Positions 9,069-17,258 of a DNA stretch of 64,000 nucleotides are shown here, one piece after another. How positions within the stretch are numbered: position 1 is the stretch's first letter; each line of letters begins with the position of its first letter. The DNA is taken from positions 1 to 64,000 of the forward strand of contig JAMFSC010000186.1 in the NCBI GenBank assembly GCA_026225095.1, read 5' to 3'. A program made the position numbers and the translations under genes. The stretch comes from a bacterium. Its GTDB lineage: Bacteria; Acidobacteriota; Terriglobia; Terriglobales; Acidobacteriaceae. The notes under the pieces were generated by a model. It saw only the letters and a program-made list of their open reading frames with translations. It ran no database searches and had not been told where the DNA came from.

Positions 9069-10135
9069 CAAGCGCCACCCTCGCCCGGAAACACCGCAGT
9101 CTTGATATCCGGCAGCCCCCCGCCCCGAACCATCATCCGCTCAAACACGCCTTCAATCTCGCCCAGCCCGACGCGAGCCGTAATGTACTCCGCACATTTG
9201 AACCGGCCACTCGTCACCAGCCCAAACGCCGTCCGCGCCGTCGCCGGCGTGTGATGAAAGCTCGCCTTCAACGTAATGTCCCCATAGTGCAGCCGATTGG
9301 TATCGAGCCGCACCTTCGTTCCCGCAGGAGGTCCGCCAAAGAAGTTCACAACCCCTCCCTTCCGCACCATATCGACCGCCCACTCCCAAGTCTCCGGAAC
9401 CGCGACCGCCTCGACGACCACATCCGCCCCACGCCCGCCGTCGGTCAAGGCCCGGGCCGCACCCACTACATCGTCGATCTCATCCACCCTGACAATCTCA
9501 CTCGCCCCGAACGTCCGAGCCACCCCCATCTGATCCGCCCGTTTCACCACCGCGATCACCCGGACTCCGGCCAACTCCGCGACGTGCATGAACATCAGCC
9601 CGATCGGCCCCGCCCCGATCACGATCATCGTCTCCCCGGCCTTCGCTCCACTTTCTTCAAATCCGCGCACCGCACAGGCCAGCGGCTCCGTCAAAGCTGC
9701 ATGCTCAAACGGAACGCCGTCCGGAATCGCGAGCATGTTCTTCTCCACGATCCGCGCCGGAACCCGCATGAACTCCGCATACGCCCCGTTGTTGAAGAGC
9801 AGATCCTCACAGAGATTCTGCTGCCCCCGCACACAAAAGAAGCACCGGTCGCAGGGAGCGGAGTTCAACGGAACCACCCGGTCGCCCACCTGAAACCCGT
9901 CCACTCCCTTGCCAGCCTCCACCACCGTTCCCGCCAGTTCATGCCCAAACAGCATCGGCGGCTTCCCCATCGCGGCGTGGTATCCCCGCTTGTAGACCTT
10001 CAGATCGGTGCCACAGGTCAGCGCCGCGCCCACCCGCAGCACTACCTCCCCGGCCCCTGCACGCGGAACCTCCACATGCTCCAGACGCAGGTCTTCTTTC
10101 CCATGCAAAACTGCCGCTGTCATCTCCGCCATCAC
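9068..10135 (-). CDS. Zinc-dependent alcohol dehydrogenase family protein
   Basis: 355 residues of the medium-chain dehydrogenase/reductase superfamily. Catalytic zinc ligands are in ALTCGTDLKVYKRG (Cys) and MLFGHELAGTVVEAGKGV (His-Glu). The structural-zinc cysteines are in APCDRCFFCVRGQQNLCEDL, and the NAD(P)-binding motif is VIGAGPIGLMFMHVA. It is the first gene of the hpnC-hpnD-hpnE operon with overlapping stops and starts. A role in the hopanoid or isoprenoid pathway is suggested by position only; the substrate cannot be read from sequence. Divergent from mlaE across 188 bp that must contain both promoters. Confidence 0.85.
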   Translation of the reverse strand: MMAEMTAAVLHGKEDLRLEHVEVPRAGAGEVVLRVGAALTCGTDLKVYKRGYHAAMGKPPMLFGHELAGTVVEAGKGVDGFQVGDRVVPLNSAPCDRCFFCVRGQQNLCEDLLFNNGAYAEFMRVPARIVEKNMLAIPDGVPFEHAALTEPLACAVRGFEESGAKAGETMIVIGAGPIGLMFMHVAELAGVRVIAVVKRADQMGVARTFGASEIVRVDEIDDVVGAARALTDGGRGADVVVEAVAVPETWEWAVDMVRKGGVVNFFGGPPAGTKVRLDTNRLHYGDITLKASFHHTPATARTAFGLVTSGRFKCAEYITARVGLGEIEGVFERMMVRGGGLPDIKTAVFPGEGGA

Positions 10136-10323
10136 CTTCCTATCTTCTCACCTCGCGCCCCACTCCCGTCGCCCAACACAAAGCCCCGCTTGCGACCATC
10201 GGGAGCACCCAGCAAAGCCTAATTATGTGTCACGAAGTGACCGCCGCCCGCGCAGGGCGCACTTGTATCTTTGTGCAGTCAAAGCCTCCCCACCCGCATC
10301 TGATAACCTGAGCCAGATAACCC

Positions 10324-11103
10324 ATGCCCTTTGTCAGCCCCGAGGTCTTCGCGAAAGAAAAAATCTCCGCCATCCAGGACTACTCCGTCCTGGCCGGACG
10401 GGCCGTCGCCAACATCTTCTCGCGACCACGTTACTGGGCCGACATCTTCACCCAGATGGACTCCATCGGCTTCGGTTCCCTGCCCATCGTCGTCCTCACC
10501 GGCTTCTTCACCGGATGCGTTCTGGCCCTCCAGTCCGCGACATCCCTTGAAGAATTCGGAGCGGTCAGCATGACCGGCAACCTCGTCGCCCTGTCCATGG
10601 TCAAGGAACTCGGCCCCGTCCTCACCGGTTTGATGGTCTCCGGACGCAACGCCTCCGGAATGGCCTCCGAGATCGGATCGATGAAGGTCACCGAGCAGCT
10701 CGACGCCATGCGCGCCCTCGGAACCGACCCCATCCGCAAGCTCGTCACGCCCCGAGTCGGCGCCACCGTCTTCATGCTCTTCTTCCTCACCATCCTCTCG
10801 GACGCCGTCGGCATCGCCGGCGGAGCCCTCGTCTCCGTCCTCCTCCTCGGCCTCAACGCCAGCTCCTACTTCCACAACTCCTACCGCGCCCTCGTCTACG
10901 CAGACGTCGTCCAGGGCCTCACCAAGCCCCTCTTCTTCGGCTTCATTATCGCGTCCGTAGGCTGTTACTTCGGCATGAACACCAAGGGCGGAACCCAGGG
11001 TGTAGGCCGAGCCACCACCCAGGCCGTCGTCATCTCCTCCGTCTTCATCATCGTCGTCGACTTCCTGATCAGCCGCACCATGATCGGAATCTTCGGCCGC
11101 TAG
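10324..11103 (+). CDS. mlaE: MlaE-type ABC transporter permease
   Basis: 259 residues with five to six hydrophobic segments and MlaE family signatures: GFFTGCVLALQSATSLEEFGA, VKELGPVLTGLMVSGRNASGMASEIGSMKVTEQLDAM and ALGTDPIRKLVTPR. MlaE-type permeases work with MlaF ATPases and MlaD-type MCE proteins to move phospholipids between inner and outer membranes. Here mlaF follows about 600 bp downstream after a small membrane protein gene, and no MCE-domain gene is in the window on this side. The start at 10324 has only a weak ribosome site. Confidence 0.9.
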   Translation: MPFVSPEVFAKEKISAIQDYSVLAGRAVANIFSRPRYWADIFTQMDSIGFGSLPIVVLTGFFTGCVLALQSATSLEEFGAVSMTGNLVALSMVKELGPVLTGLMVSGRNASGMASEIGSMKVTEQLDAMRALGTDPIRKLVTPRVGATVFMLFFLTILSDAVGIAGGALVSVLLLGLNASSYFHNSYRALVYADVVQGLTKPLFFGFIIASVGCYFGMNTKGGTQGVGRATTQAVVISSVFIIVVDFLISRTMIGIFGR

Positions 11104-11138
11104 CTGTTGCACTTGCTTTGTGCTGTTGCTTTTCTTTC

Positions 11139-11167
11139 TGTCATTCCCGAAGGGCATCTGCGTTTGC
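11139..11167 (+). repeat. Dispersed intergenic repeat, copy 1
   Basis: 29 bp reading TGTCATTCCCGAAGGGC followed by ATCTGCGTTTGC, matching the copy at 12621-12649 at 28 of 29 positions. Both are preceded by a C/T-rich tract with GTTGCTT and TCTTTC. A shorter related piece (TGTCATCTCCGAAGGCAAC) lies at 11644-11662. The three copies sit in the spacers around mlaE, the small membrane gene and mlaF. Confidence 0.6.
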
Positions 11168-11232
11168 GCTGCCCTTGCACGAATGTAAATCACCAAAACA
11201 CGCGTCATCCCTGGAAAAAAGGAGGCTGCACC

Positions 11233-11562
11233 ATGAATTGGCTTTGGCTTGTGTCGTACTTCTTCGGGGGAGCCTTCGCAGCAAACGCCGTCCCTCACCT
11301 CGTCTGCGGCTCCACCGGACGCCCATTTCAAACTCCCTTCGCCAAACCATCCGGCCAAGGGCTTTCTTCCGCAACAGTCAATGTTGTCTGGGGATTCTTC
11401 AACGCGGTCGTTGCGTTTCTGCTCGTAATACGCGTCGGTGTTTTCGATCCTCGGGCGACCACGCACAGCCTTGTGTTCGGCCTGGGCGCGCTGCTCATCA
11501 GCCTTTTTTCGGCCCGTCACTTCGGCCAGTTCCACGGAGGCAACACGCCGTCTCGCCCATGA
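11233..11562 (+). CDS. Small membrane protein between mlaE and mlaF
   Basis: 109 residues, with hydrophobic segments at about 1-20 (MNWLWLVSYFFGGAFAANAV), 50-70 (VNVVWGFFNAVVAFLLVIRV) and 80-95 (SLVFGLGALLISLFSA). The ATG at 11233 has a good ribosome site (GGAGG, 7-bp spacing), which excludes the longer open frame from 11107. Not recognised. Lies between the permease and ATPase genes in the same orientation, but spacers of 129 and 148 bp containing dispersed repeats argue against tight translational coupling with them. Confidence 0.65.
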   Translation: MNWLWLVSYFFGGAFAANAVPHLVCGSTGRPFQTPFAKPSGQGLSSATVNVVWGFFNAVVAFLLVIRVGVFDPRATTHSLVFGLGALLISLFSARHFGQFHGGNTPSRP

Positions 11563-11710
11563 AGAACCTCACTTTCTTGTCCCCGTCCCTGCTTTTCTGT
11601 CGGTAAAAGGGGCCTGCTGCTATCGTTAATCTTGCCTTGCTCTCTGTCATCTCCGAAGGCAACCCACGTCACCTTCGCCTTTTGACCCGCACCCGCCGGA
11701 TACCGGACCC

Positions 11711-12544
11711 ATGGCCACCACCCTCCCCAATCCGTCCCCCCAGCAGGCCCCCATCGCAGAGCCCGTGGTCGTCTTCGACAACGTCTGCATCCGCTTCGAC
11801 GCAAAGCCCGTCCTCGAAAACCTCTCCTTCTCCGTAGACCGGGGCGAACAGCTCATCATCCTCGGACCCGCCGGAACCGGAAAATCCGTCCTCCTCAAAC
11901 TCGTCGACGGCCTCCTCGAACCCGACTCCGGCTCCATCCACGTCTTCGGCGAAAACATCACCGCCATGCGCGAGACCGACCGCTTCAAGCTCCGCTCCCG
12001 CATCGGCATGGTCTTTCAGGAGTCCGCCCTCTTCGACTCCCTCAACGTCGAGGACAACGTCGCCTACCGCCTCAACGAAGAACGCGCCGACCCCGCCGAA
12101 TCCCACAGACGGGTCGAAGAGGTCCTCAACTTCGTCTCCCTTCCCACCGCCATCTCGAAGTTCCCCTCCGAGCTCTCCGGAGGCATGCGCCGCCGCGTCT
12201 CCATCGCCCGCGCCATCATCACCACGCCCGACCTCATCCTCTACGACTCCCCCACCGGCGGACTCGACCCCATCACCTCGACCACCATCGTCGAGCTCAT
12301 CGTCAAACAGCGCGACGTCTCCCACACCACCGCGCTCCTCATCACCCACCGCCTCCAGGACGCCTTCACCCTGGCCACGAACCGTTGGAACGTCGAAGAA
12401 AACAAGATGGAGCCCATCCCCAACGGCGGCATCGACGACAGCACCCGCTTCCTCGTCCTCAACGAAGGCAGGATCGTCTACCTGGGGAACACCCGCGACC
12501 TCGTTCACTCCGAAGACCCGTGGATCCAGCAATACCTCGCCTAG
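11711..12544 (+). CDS. mlaF: MlaF-type ABC transporter ATP-binding protein
   Basis: 277 residues. Walker A GPAGTGKS is at 52-59, the Q-loop is in MVFQESALFDSL, the signature LSGGM is at 155-159, and the Walker B region is LILYDSPTGGLDP at 175-187, with a switch His in LLITHRLQDAF. The residue after the Walker B Asp is Ser180 where ABC ATPases normally carry the catalytic Glu. GGLDP rather than VGLDP is also seen. It would energise MlaE for lipid transport at the inner membrane. The stop lies just before a 302-bp non-coding stretch. Confidence 0.88.
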   Translation: MATTLPNPSPQQAPIAEPVVVFDNVCIRFDAKPVLENLSFSVDRGEQLIILGPAGTGKSVLLKLVDGLLEPDSGSIHVFGENITAMRETDRFKLRSRIGMVFQESALFDSLNVEDNVAYRLNEERADPAESHRRVEEVLNFVSLPTAISKFPSELSGGMRRRVSIARAIITTPDLILYDSPTGGLDPITSTTIVELIVKQRDVSHTTALLITHRLQDAFTLATNRWNVEENKMEPIPNGGIDDSTRFLVLNEGRIVYLGNTRDLVHSEDPWIQQYLA

Positions 12545-12555
12545 CCCCCACACCC

Positions 12556-12578
12556 TGTCATTCTGAGCGCAGCGAGGA
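12556..12578 (+). repeat. TGTCATTCTGAGCGCAGCGA-type short intergenic repeat
   Basis: The motif TGTCATTCTGAGCGCAGCGA followed by GGA belongs to a short intergenic repeat type seen widely in bacterial spacers. It shares the TGTCATTC head with the repeats at 11139 and 12621. It lies 12 bp after the mlaF stop. Confidence 0.5.
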
Positions 12579-12620
12579 CCCCCCGCATCTCGTTCTTGCC
12601 GTTGCTTCTGTCTTTCTGTC

Positions 12621-12649
12621 TGTCATTCCCGAAGGGAATCTGCGTTTGC
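12621..12649 (+). repeat. Dispersed intergenic repeat, copy 2
   Basis: 29-bp near-copy (28/29) of the element at 11139-11167. The rest of the 302-bp spacer 12545-12846 holds an AT-rich tract with three AATACTTT motifs (12731, 12762, 12804) and a G-rich run at 12820-12836. I see no gene there. Confidence 0.55.
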
Positions 12650-12846
12650 CCCGCCCGCAATTCCCGCGTTGAAATCTCGCTCGATCCTATTTTGTCCCCC
12701 ACCCGTGGTGAGATCATCCCCTTTGGAATGAATACTTTACGATTTAAAATCCTTTAGAATCAATACTTTAGCTTTTCCGTTTGGACTTATCTCCTTATTT
12801 TTGAATACTTTGCACACTAAAGGGGGGAGGGGGGGTACCCCTCGAC

Positions 12847-13482
12847 CTACCGTTTCCCCTTCTCCCACTCATCCAAAGAAATCCTCGGCTCCTCCACAAA
12901 AGCTCCATTCGTCTTCACATAATTTCCCAACCCGTTCATCCTTCCGATGGCATGCAGATCCCGCGCCAGGACGTGACCAGCCGAGTCCATGAACTGGTCC
13001 TCCACGAACATCGACACGACCCTCCCCAGGATGATCCGAGACCGCCCAATCTCCATCGTGGTGAACTCCCGGCACTCGAGCGCCGCATGAGCCTGGGCAA
13101 TCCGAGGCACCTTCACCACGCTCGAAGCCGTCGTCGTCAGCCCCGCCATCTCCAACTCGTTCACCCCCGCCGGAAAGTCCGTGGAGCACACGTTCATCGG
13201 ATGCAGCAGGTCCTCGGTCACCACGTTGACGACCCATTCGCCCGTCCGCCGGATGTTCCGCGCCGTATCCTTCGGCACAAAGCCGCCGCCCGGACGATCC
13301 ATCACTCCCATCCCGATGATCGGAGGGTCCGTGCACAGGTAGTTGTAGGCGCTGAAGGGAGCCGCGTTGAGCGCCCCATCCTCATCCATGCTCGTCACCC
13401 ACGCGATCGGTCGCGGAGCCACCAGCCCGATCAGCAGGTTATAGGTCTGTCGAGCCGTAGCCGTCTCCATGTCGATATGCAT
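12847..13482 (-). CDS. Flavin reductase-like domain protein
   Basis: 211 residues with the FMN-binding split-barrel signature of flavin reductase-like proteins: NLLIGLVAPRPIAWVTSMDEDGALNAAPFSAYNYL, then KDTARNIRRTGEWVVNVV and HAALECREF. Such proteins bind FMN and either supply reduced flavin to oxygenases or act as stand-alone reductases. The ATG at 13482 is preceded by GAGGTG. Followed on the right by a same-strand hydrolase gene 29 bp upstream of it, so they may be cotranscribed. Substrate unknown. Confidence 0.8.
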   Translation of the reverse strand: MHIDMETATARQTYNLLIGLVAPRPIAWVTSMDEDGALNAAPFSAYNYLCTDPPIIGMGVMDRPGGGFVPKDTARNIRRTGEWVVNVVTEDLLHPMNVCSTDFPAGVNELEMAGLTTTASSVVKVPRIAQAHAALECREFTTMEIGRSRIILGRVVSMFVEDQFMDSAGHVLARDLHAIGRMNGLGNYVKTNGAFVEEPRISLDEWEKGKR

Positions 13483-13511
13483 CCCGGAATCACCTCATCC
13501 CCGAGGCTACA

Positions 13512-14342
13512 TCACCCGAAAGCCGCCGCCTTCACCGCCTCCACAACCACCGGCCAGGCCTTGCTCTGCGGATCGATGACGTCGAAGTGGTCCGCACCCG
13601 GAACCATCGTCACGGTCACCCGATCCCCTTGCCGCCGCGCCGCCTCCGCCCATCGCCCCGGAACCCCAGGCGGAATCTGCCCATCCTCAGTCCCCTGGAT
13701 CAGCCACTGCGGAACCCCAAGCGGAAGCAGCTCCCCCGGATTCCCCGCCTTGTACCGCTCCGGCACCTTCGCCGGCGACCCACCCATCAGCCCATAGACC
13801 TCCGCCTTGTCGTGGGCGAACGTCGTATACCCCGCCAGATCGCACACCACCCGCAGATCCACCGCGCCGGCCAGCGCAATCACCCCCCGCAGGGCCAGGT
13901 TAGCCGGAGGCGCCGCCACCGGAGAGTCATGCGGCGCATGGTGCCGACCCGCCAGCCAGAAGGCCAGATGCCCACCCGCCGAGTGCCCCATCACCACCAC
14001 CCGCCCAAGGTCCAGCCCATGCTCCTTACCCAACCCCGCCAGATGGTTCATCCCCGCCGACACATCCTGGAAGGTCTCCGGCCAGCCACCCCCGGTAAAC
14101 CCCACCCGCCGATACTCCACCGACCACACCGCAAATCCCACCGCCCTAAGCCCCGCACACAGATGCCCCGCATGGGCCAGGTCATACTCCGACCTCCACC
14201 ACCCCCCATGCACAAACACCACCACCGGCCACCCACCCGGTGCTACCCCCCTCGGCACCCACAGGTCACCAAATTGCTGCTCCCCGCTGCCGTAGGGCAG
14301 CCGAAAGTCCGCTGGCGGCGGAGTTCTGTCGAACAGGTTCAT
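13512..14342 (-). CDS. Alpha/beta hydrolase, esterase/kynurenine formamidase-like
   Basis: 276 residues. The oxyanion-hole motif VVVFVHGGWWRSEYD and the nucleophile elbow VVMGHSAGGHLAFWLAGRHH (Ser in GHSAG) are clear. Late acid and histidine motifs are IQGTEDGQIPP and VPGADHFDVIDP. The HGGWW motif and length resemble kynurenine formamidase-like and carboxylesterase-like members. No signal peptide, so cytoplasmic. Probably cotranscribed with the flavin reductase gene; the substrate is not deducible. Confidence 0.82.
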   Translation of the reverse strand: MNLFDRTPPPADFRLPYGSGEQQFGDLWVPRGVAPGGWPVVVFVHGGWWRSEYDLAHAGHLCAGLRAVGFAVWSVEYRRVGFTGGGWPETFQDVSAGMNHLAGLGKEHGLDLGRVVVMGHSAGGHLAFWLAGRHHAPHDSPVAAPPANLALRGVIALAGAVDLRVVCDLAGYTTFAHDKAEVYGLMGGSPAKVPERYKAGNPGELLPLGVPQWLIQGTEDGQIPPGVPGRWAEAARRQGDRVTVTMVPGADHFDVIDPQSKAWPVVVEAVKAAAFG

Positions 14343-14388
14343 GAATTGTTTACGTCGTCCGGATCGTTCCAGATGCCCGGCGCAATGC

Positions 14389-14757
14389 TTACTTCGCCCC
14401 GCCCGCCGCGCGGTCCCCAGGGCGAGCGGCAGGCATGGTGTAGATCACCTCGCCCGCTCGCGTGTAGTGAAGCTCTTCCCGAGCCTGGTGCTCGATCGCA
14501 TTGGGATCATTTTGCAGGCGCTCGGTGTGGTCCTTCAGCCGGTCATTCTCGCGCTGCAGCACCTGCATCTGCTGCTCGAGCACACGCGTCTCGTCCCGCT
14601 TCTGTTTGTAGACGATCAACCCGTTGTGTCCAAAGACCACGTGATACCCCAGCGCGATCGCCAGCACGGACGCCGTCACCGTCGCCGCCTTGCGCCGAAG
14701 TGAATAAACCTCGGCCATTCCGCGCCTCAAACCCTGGGAAAACCGGCCCTGGCCCAT
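14389..14757 (-). CDS. FtsB/DivIC-like septum formation protein
   Basis: 122 residues: a short basic cytoplasmic N-terminus, one transmembrane helix (ATVTASVLAIALGYHVVFG), then a heptad-rich coiled coil (LEQQMQVLQRENDRLKDHTERLQNDP) and the conserved end IEHQAREELHYTRAGEVIYTMP. This is the FtsB/DivIC layout, whose members form a complex with FtsL and FtsQ in the division septum. Start chosen at ATG 14757 because AGGGAG lies 5 bp upstream; the frame extends to 14814. Ends in a basic/Gly-rich tail. Confidence 0.8.
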   Translation of the reverse strand: MGQGRFSQGLRRGMAEVYSLRRKAATVTASVLAIALGYHVVFGHNGLIVYKQKRDETRVLEQQMQVLQRENDRLKDHTERLQNDPNAIEHQAREELHYTRAGEVIYTMPAARPGDRAAGGAK

Positions 14758-14959
14758 CGAACTCCCTGTTCGCCTCACCATACCAGTACAGCCCTGACGT
14801 AAAGCTTCAGTCAAGAGGCAAAGTGCCCGGCCGCCTCATCCGAACCAAGATGCTACCCTCTCAAAATGTTCTCGCCGCAGCCCCGAAGATGCATTTCAGC
14901 TCCTCCAGAAGCGATCGCGATGCACGATGCCACTGACCTTGTTATCCTTTGATCTGCCG

Positions 14960-15223
14960 ATGGGCATCCTCTACACCATCTCGATTCTGTCCTTCTGCGC
15001 TCTGCTCTGGGCCGCCCTCTCGATCGCTCGGCATGTTCGACGAAGCCGCACACCCGCGTCACCCAGCGAAGATGCGCCGCATTCTCCCAGTCCCAGGCAT
15101 GCCTTCGAGGCCAGCGGCCGCTCCCTTTACAACACAGATTTTGGCGATCCACAAAATCCATCTTCCCCGCACCGTCACAAGAGCTCCACATCCGACCGCA
15201 GAGGCTCTCCAAAGCACTCCTAG
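14960..15223 (+). CDS. Small single-pass membrane protein (hypothetical)
   Basis: 87 residues: N-terminal helix MGILYTISILSFCALLWAALSIARHVRR, then a Ser/Pro-rich hydrophilic tail. I do not recognise it. Upstream ATG at 14927 is an alternative start. The tail is compositionally like shadow sequence, so only the N-terminal half is convincing. Lies 57 bp before bioY on the same strand. Confidence 0.4.
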   Translation: MGILYTISILSFCALLWAALSIARHVRRSRTPASPSEDAPHSPSPRHAFEASGRSLYNTDFGDPQNPSSPHRHKSSTSDRRGSPKHS

Positions 15224-15280
15224 CATCCCGGCCAGGAAAGTCCATCGGCCAGTACCATCGATTCAAGGAAAGGAACCACC

Positions 15281-15883
15281 ATGGAATCCACACACGTCAC
15301 CAGCCTCGCGGCGCCCGCCGTTCCATTCCAATCCACCCTTGGCGGCAAAGTCACCATGGCCATCGCAGCCTCGGCTCTGGTCGCACTCTGCGCTCACATC
15401 TCGATTCCGCTCCCCTTCACCGAGGTTCCGCTCACTCTCCAGCCCTTCGCCGTCATCCTCACGGGGCTTGTACTCGGTCCCGTGGGGGGGTTCTCGGCCA
15501 TGATGCTCTACCTCGCCGAGGGAGCCAGCGGCCTTCCGGTGTTCACCCCCCAGGGCCCGGGAGGCATACTGCAACTGCTCGGATTCACCGGCGGCTTTCT
15601 GTTTTCCTACCCACTCGTCGCCGCGATCGCCGGAGCCATCGCCCAAATCGTCTCCCGTCCGGCCAACTCGCACCGCACTCGCTTTGCGGGGGCCTTGCTC
15701 GGCGGTCTGGTCGCCACCGCGGTCCTCTTCACCATGGGTTTCGGCTGGCTCGCCCACTTGAAGCACTTTGCCCCCATGGTGACCATGAAGCTCGCGCTCG
15801 TCCCATTTCTTCCCGGAGAGATCGTTAAGGTTGTGGCCGCCGCAGGCATCTTCGCAGCCCTGCCGCCCCGTCGCCGCTCGTAG
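15281..15883 (+). CDS. bioY: BioY, biotin transporter substrate-binding subunit
   Basis: 200 residues, about six hydrophobic segments. BioY family signatures are visible: SIPLPFTEVPLTLQPFAVILTGLVLGPVGGFSAMMLYLAEGASGLPVF, then GPGGILQLLGFTGGFLFSYPLVA. BioY is the S-component that captures biotin for an ECF transporter; the energising EcfA/EcfT genes are not in this window, and solitary BioY can function in some bacteria. The ribosome site AAGGAA precedes ATG 15281. No BirA box was recognised upstream. Confidence 0.92.
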   Translation: MESTHVTSLAAPAVPFQSTLGGKVTMAIAASALVALCAHISIPLPFTEVPLTLQPFAVILTGLVLGPVGGFSAMMLYLAEGASGLPVFTPQGPGGILQLLGFTGGFLFSYPLVAAIAGAIAQIVSRPANSHRTRFAGALLGGLVATAVLFTMGFGWLAHLKHFAPMVTMKLALVPFLPGEIVKVVAAAGIFAALPPRRRS

Positions 15884-15935
15884 TCAGTTCACCATCCACC
15901 GAACGCGCATCACTTTCTAAAGGAACATCCAGTCC

Positions 15936-16790
15936 ATGAACACCCCCAGCACCGCCCTTCACGAGATCAGCATCGCCCACAGCCCCGACTCCGACGATGC
16001 TTTTATGTTTTACGGCCTCGCCACCAATAAGGTCCGCGTCCCCGGCTACAAGTTCACCCACGTCCTCTCCGACATCGAGGCCCTCAACCACCGGGCCATC
16101 AACGAAGCCTTCTACGACGTCACCGCGATCTCCTTTCACGCCTACCCATATCTTCAGGACCGCTACACCCTGATGGCCTGCGGAGGGTCGGTGGGCGAGA
16201 CTTACGGCCCTATGATCGTCGCCCCGCGCCGCATTACCCTCGACGAGGTCAAAAAGCTCCGTATCGCCGTTCCTGGAACCCTCACCACCGCCTATCTCAC
16301 CCTCAAGCTCTTCGCCCCTGACATCGAGACGGTGACCATCCCCTTCGATAAGATCATCCCCGCAGTTGTTGCCGGCGAGTTTGACGCGGGCCTCATCATT
16401 CACGAGGGTCAACTGACCTACGCCTCCGATGGCCTCGTCAAGATCCTCGACCTCGGCGTGTGGTGGCGCGAGCAGACCGGACTCCCGCTTCCCCTCGGCG
16501 GCAATGCTATCCGCCGCTCCCTGGGCAAAGAGGTCATGGAGACCACCACCCAGGCGCTCCGCGACAGCATCCAGCACGCGCTCGATCACCGCGAAGAGGC
16601 TCTTTCGTACGCCATGCAGTTCGCCCGCGATCTTGACCCGGTCCTTGCCAACCGTTTCGTCGGAATGTACGTCAACGAGCGCACCCTCGACTACGGACCC
16701 GACGGCCGCGAAGCCATCAAGAAGCTTCTCGACATGGGTTTTGAGCGGGGCATCATACCCCACCGCGCCAACGTCGATTTCGTCGGCTGA
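15936..16790 (+). CDS. mqnD: MqnD, 1,4-dihydroxy-6-naphthoate synthase
   Basis: 284 residues of the periplasmic-binding-protein-like fold used by MqnA/MqnD. Characteristic segments are ISIAHSPDSDDAFMFYGLATNKV at the N-terminus, DVTAISFHAYPYL, GPMIVAPRRITLDEVKKLRIAVPGTLTTAYL and EFDAGLIIHEGQLTY, followed by the GLPLPLGGNAIRRSLG motif. MqnD turns cyclic dehypoxanthine futalosine into the naphthoate precursor of menaquinone. Its ATG is preceded by AAAGGAAC. This implies menaquinone by the futalosine route, as known for acidobacteria. Confidence 0.9.
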   Translation: MNTPSTALHEISIAHSPDSDDAFMFYGLATNKVRVPGYKFTHVLSDIEALNHRAINEAFYDVTAISFHAYPYLQDRYTLMACGGSVGETYGPMIVAPRRITLDEVKKLRIAVPGTLTTAYLTLKLFAPDIETVTIPFDKIIPAVVAGEFDAGLIIHEGQLTYASDGLVKILDLGVWWREQTGLPLPLGGNAIRRSLGKEVMETTTQALRDSIQHALDHREEALSYAMQFARDLDPVLANRFVGMYVNERTLDYGPDGREAIKKLLDMGFERGIIPHRANVDFVG

Positions 16791-16915
16791 CAGTACCCAA
16801 ATCGCGGGGCGAGGACGGTCCTGGCCCCCGTTGTGGTAGACTGATTTCAGTGGGCAAGACGTGAGGCAAAGCACCGCGTGCCGGCGTTCTTCGCATCTGG
16901 ATCACCACACAACAT

Positions 16916-16991
16916 GGACGCGTAGCTCAGTTGGTAGAGCATTCGACTCTTAATCGACTGGTCGTAGGTTCGATCCCTACCGCGTCCACCA
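16916..16991 (+). tRNA. tRNA-Lys (CTT anticodon)
   Basis: Acceptor stem GGACGCG (16916-16922) pairs with CGCGTCC (16981-16987), followed by the discriminator A and an encoded CCA. The D-loop is AGCTCAGTTGGTAGAGC and the T-arm GTAGGTTCGATCCCTAC. The anticodon loop CTCTTAA gives anticodon CTT (Lys). Its 3' half, from 16943, is the left copy of the prophage attachment repeat, so the gene is still intact after integration. Confidence 0.95.
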
Positions 16992-17019
16992 TTTCCCTCT
17001 CTCAAAATAAACGACTTAC
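16943..17019 (+). repeat. attL: left copy of 77-bp attachment core
   Basis: Identical over 77 bp to 60816-60892. It begins in the anticodon arm of tRNA-Lys (TCGACTCTTAATCGACTGG) and runs past the tRNA end to ATAAACGACTTAC. Beyond it the two sites stay about 80% alike for roughly 44 more bases. Confidence 0.95.
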
Positions 17020-17095
17020 ATACAAAACATCCGGCATGGATGGGGCCTCTCGGCGCTCGGATCGTTGTGTTTATCGACGGTTATCGGGCAGCGTT

Positions 17096-17130
17096 GGTCA
17101 GACTTTTGGTCAGACTTTTTGGTCTGTAAG
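17096..17130 (+). promoter_or_regulatory. Candidate integrase arm-type sites, left
   Basis: Two tandem GGTCAGACTTTT units 12 bp apart (17096, 17108) and a third partial copy (GGTCTG at 17121). The same AGTCAGACTTTT/GGTCAGAC pair occurs at 60738-60757, inside the 3' end of the integrase gene. Both arrays lie 58-77 bp inside an attachment core, as arm-binding sites do. Confidence 0.5.
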
Positions 17131-17258
17131 ATGGCCGACAGATTGTGATCGCGCTTTCTCCGTGATAGAAAGACTGAACCATTTCAATTCGTTCCCAGCT
17201 TCCCACAGGCGGCTAACTGTATCTTCCAGTTGCGCTCTCATGCGCATGGAGGATTCAA

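Noticed and set aside
12720-12846. Origin or regulatory iterons from three AATACTTT motifs
   Set aside because: Irregular spacing (31 and 42 bp) in simple AT-rich spacer; insufficient support.
14853-15293. 146-residue minus frame before bioY
   Set aside because: Trp/Arg-rich composition, no motif and overlaps the + strand small membrane candidate.
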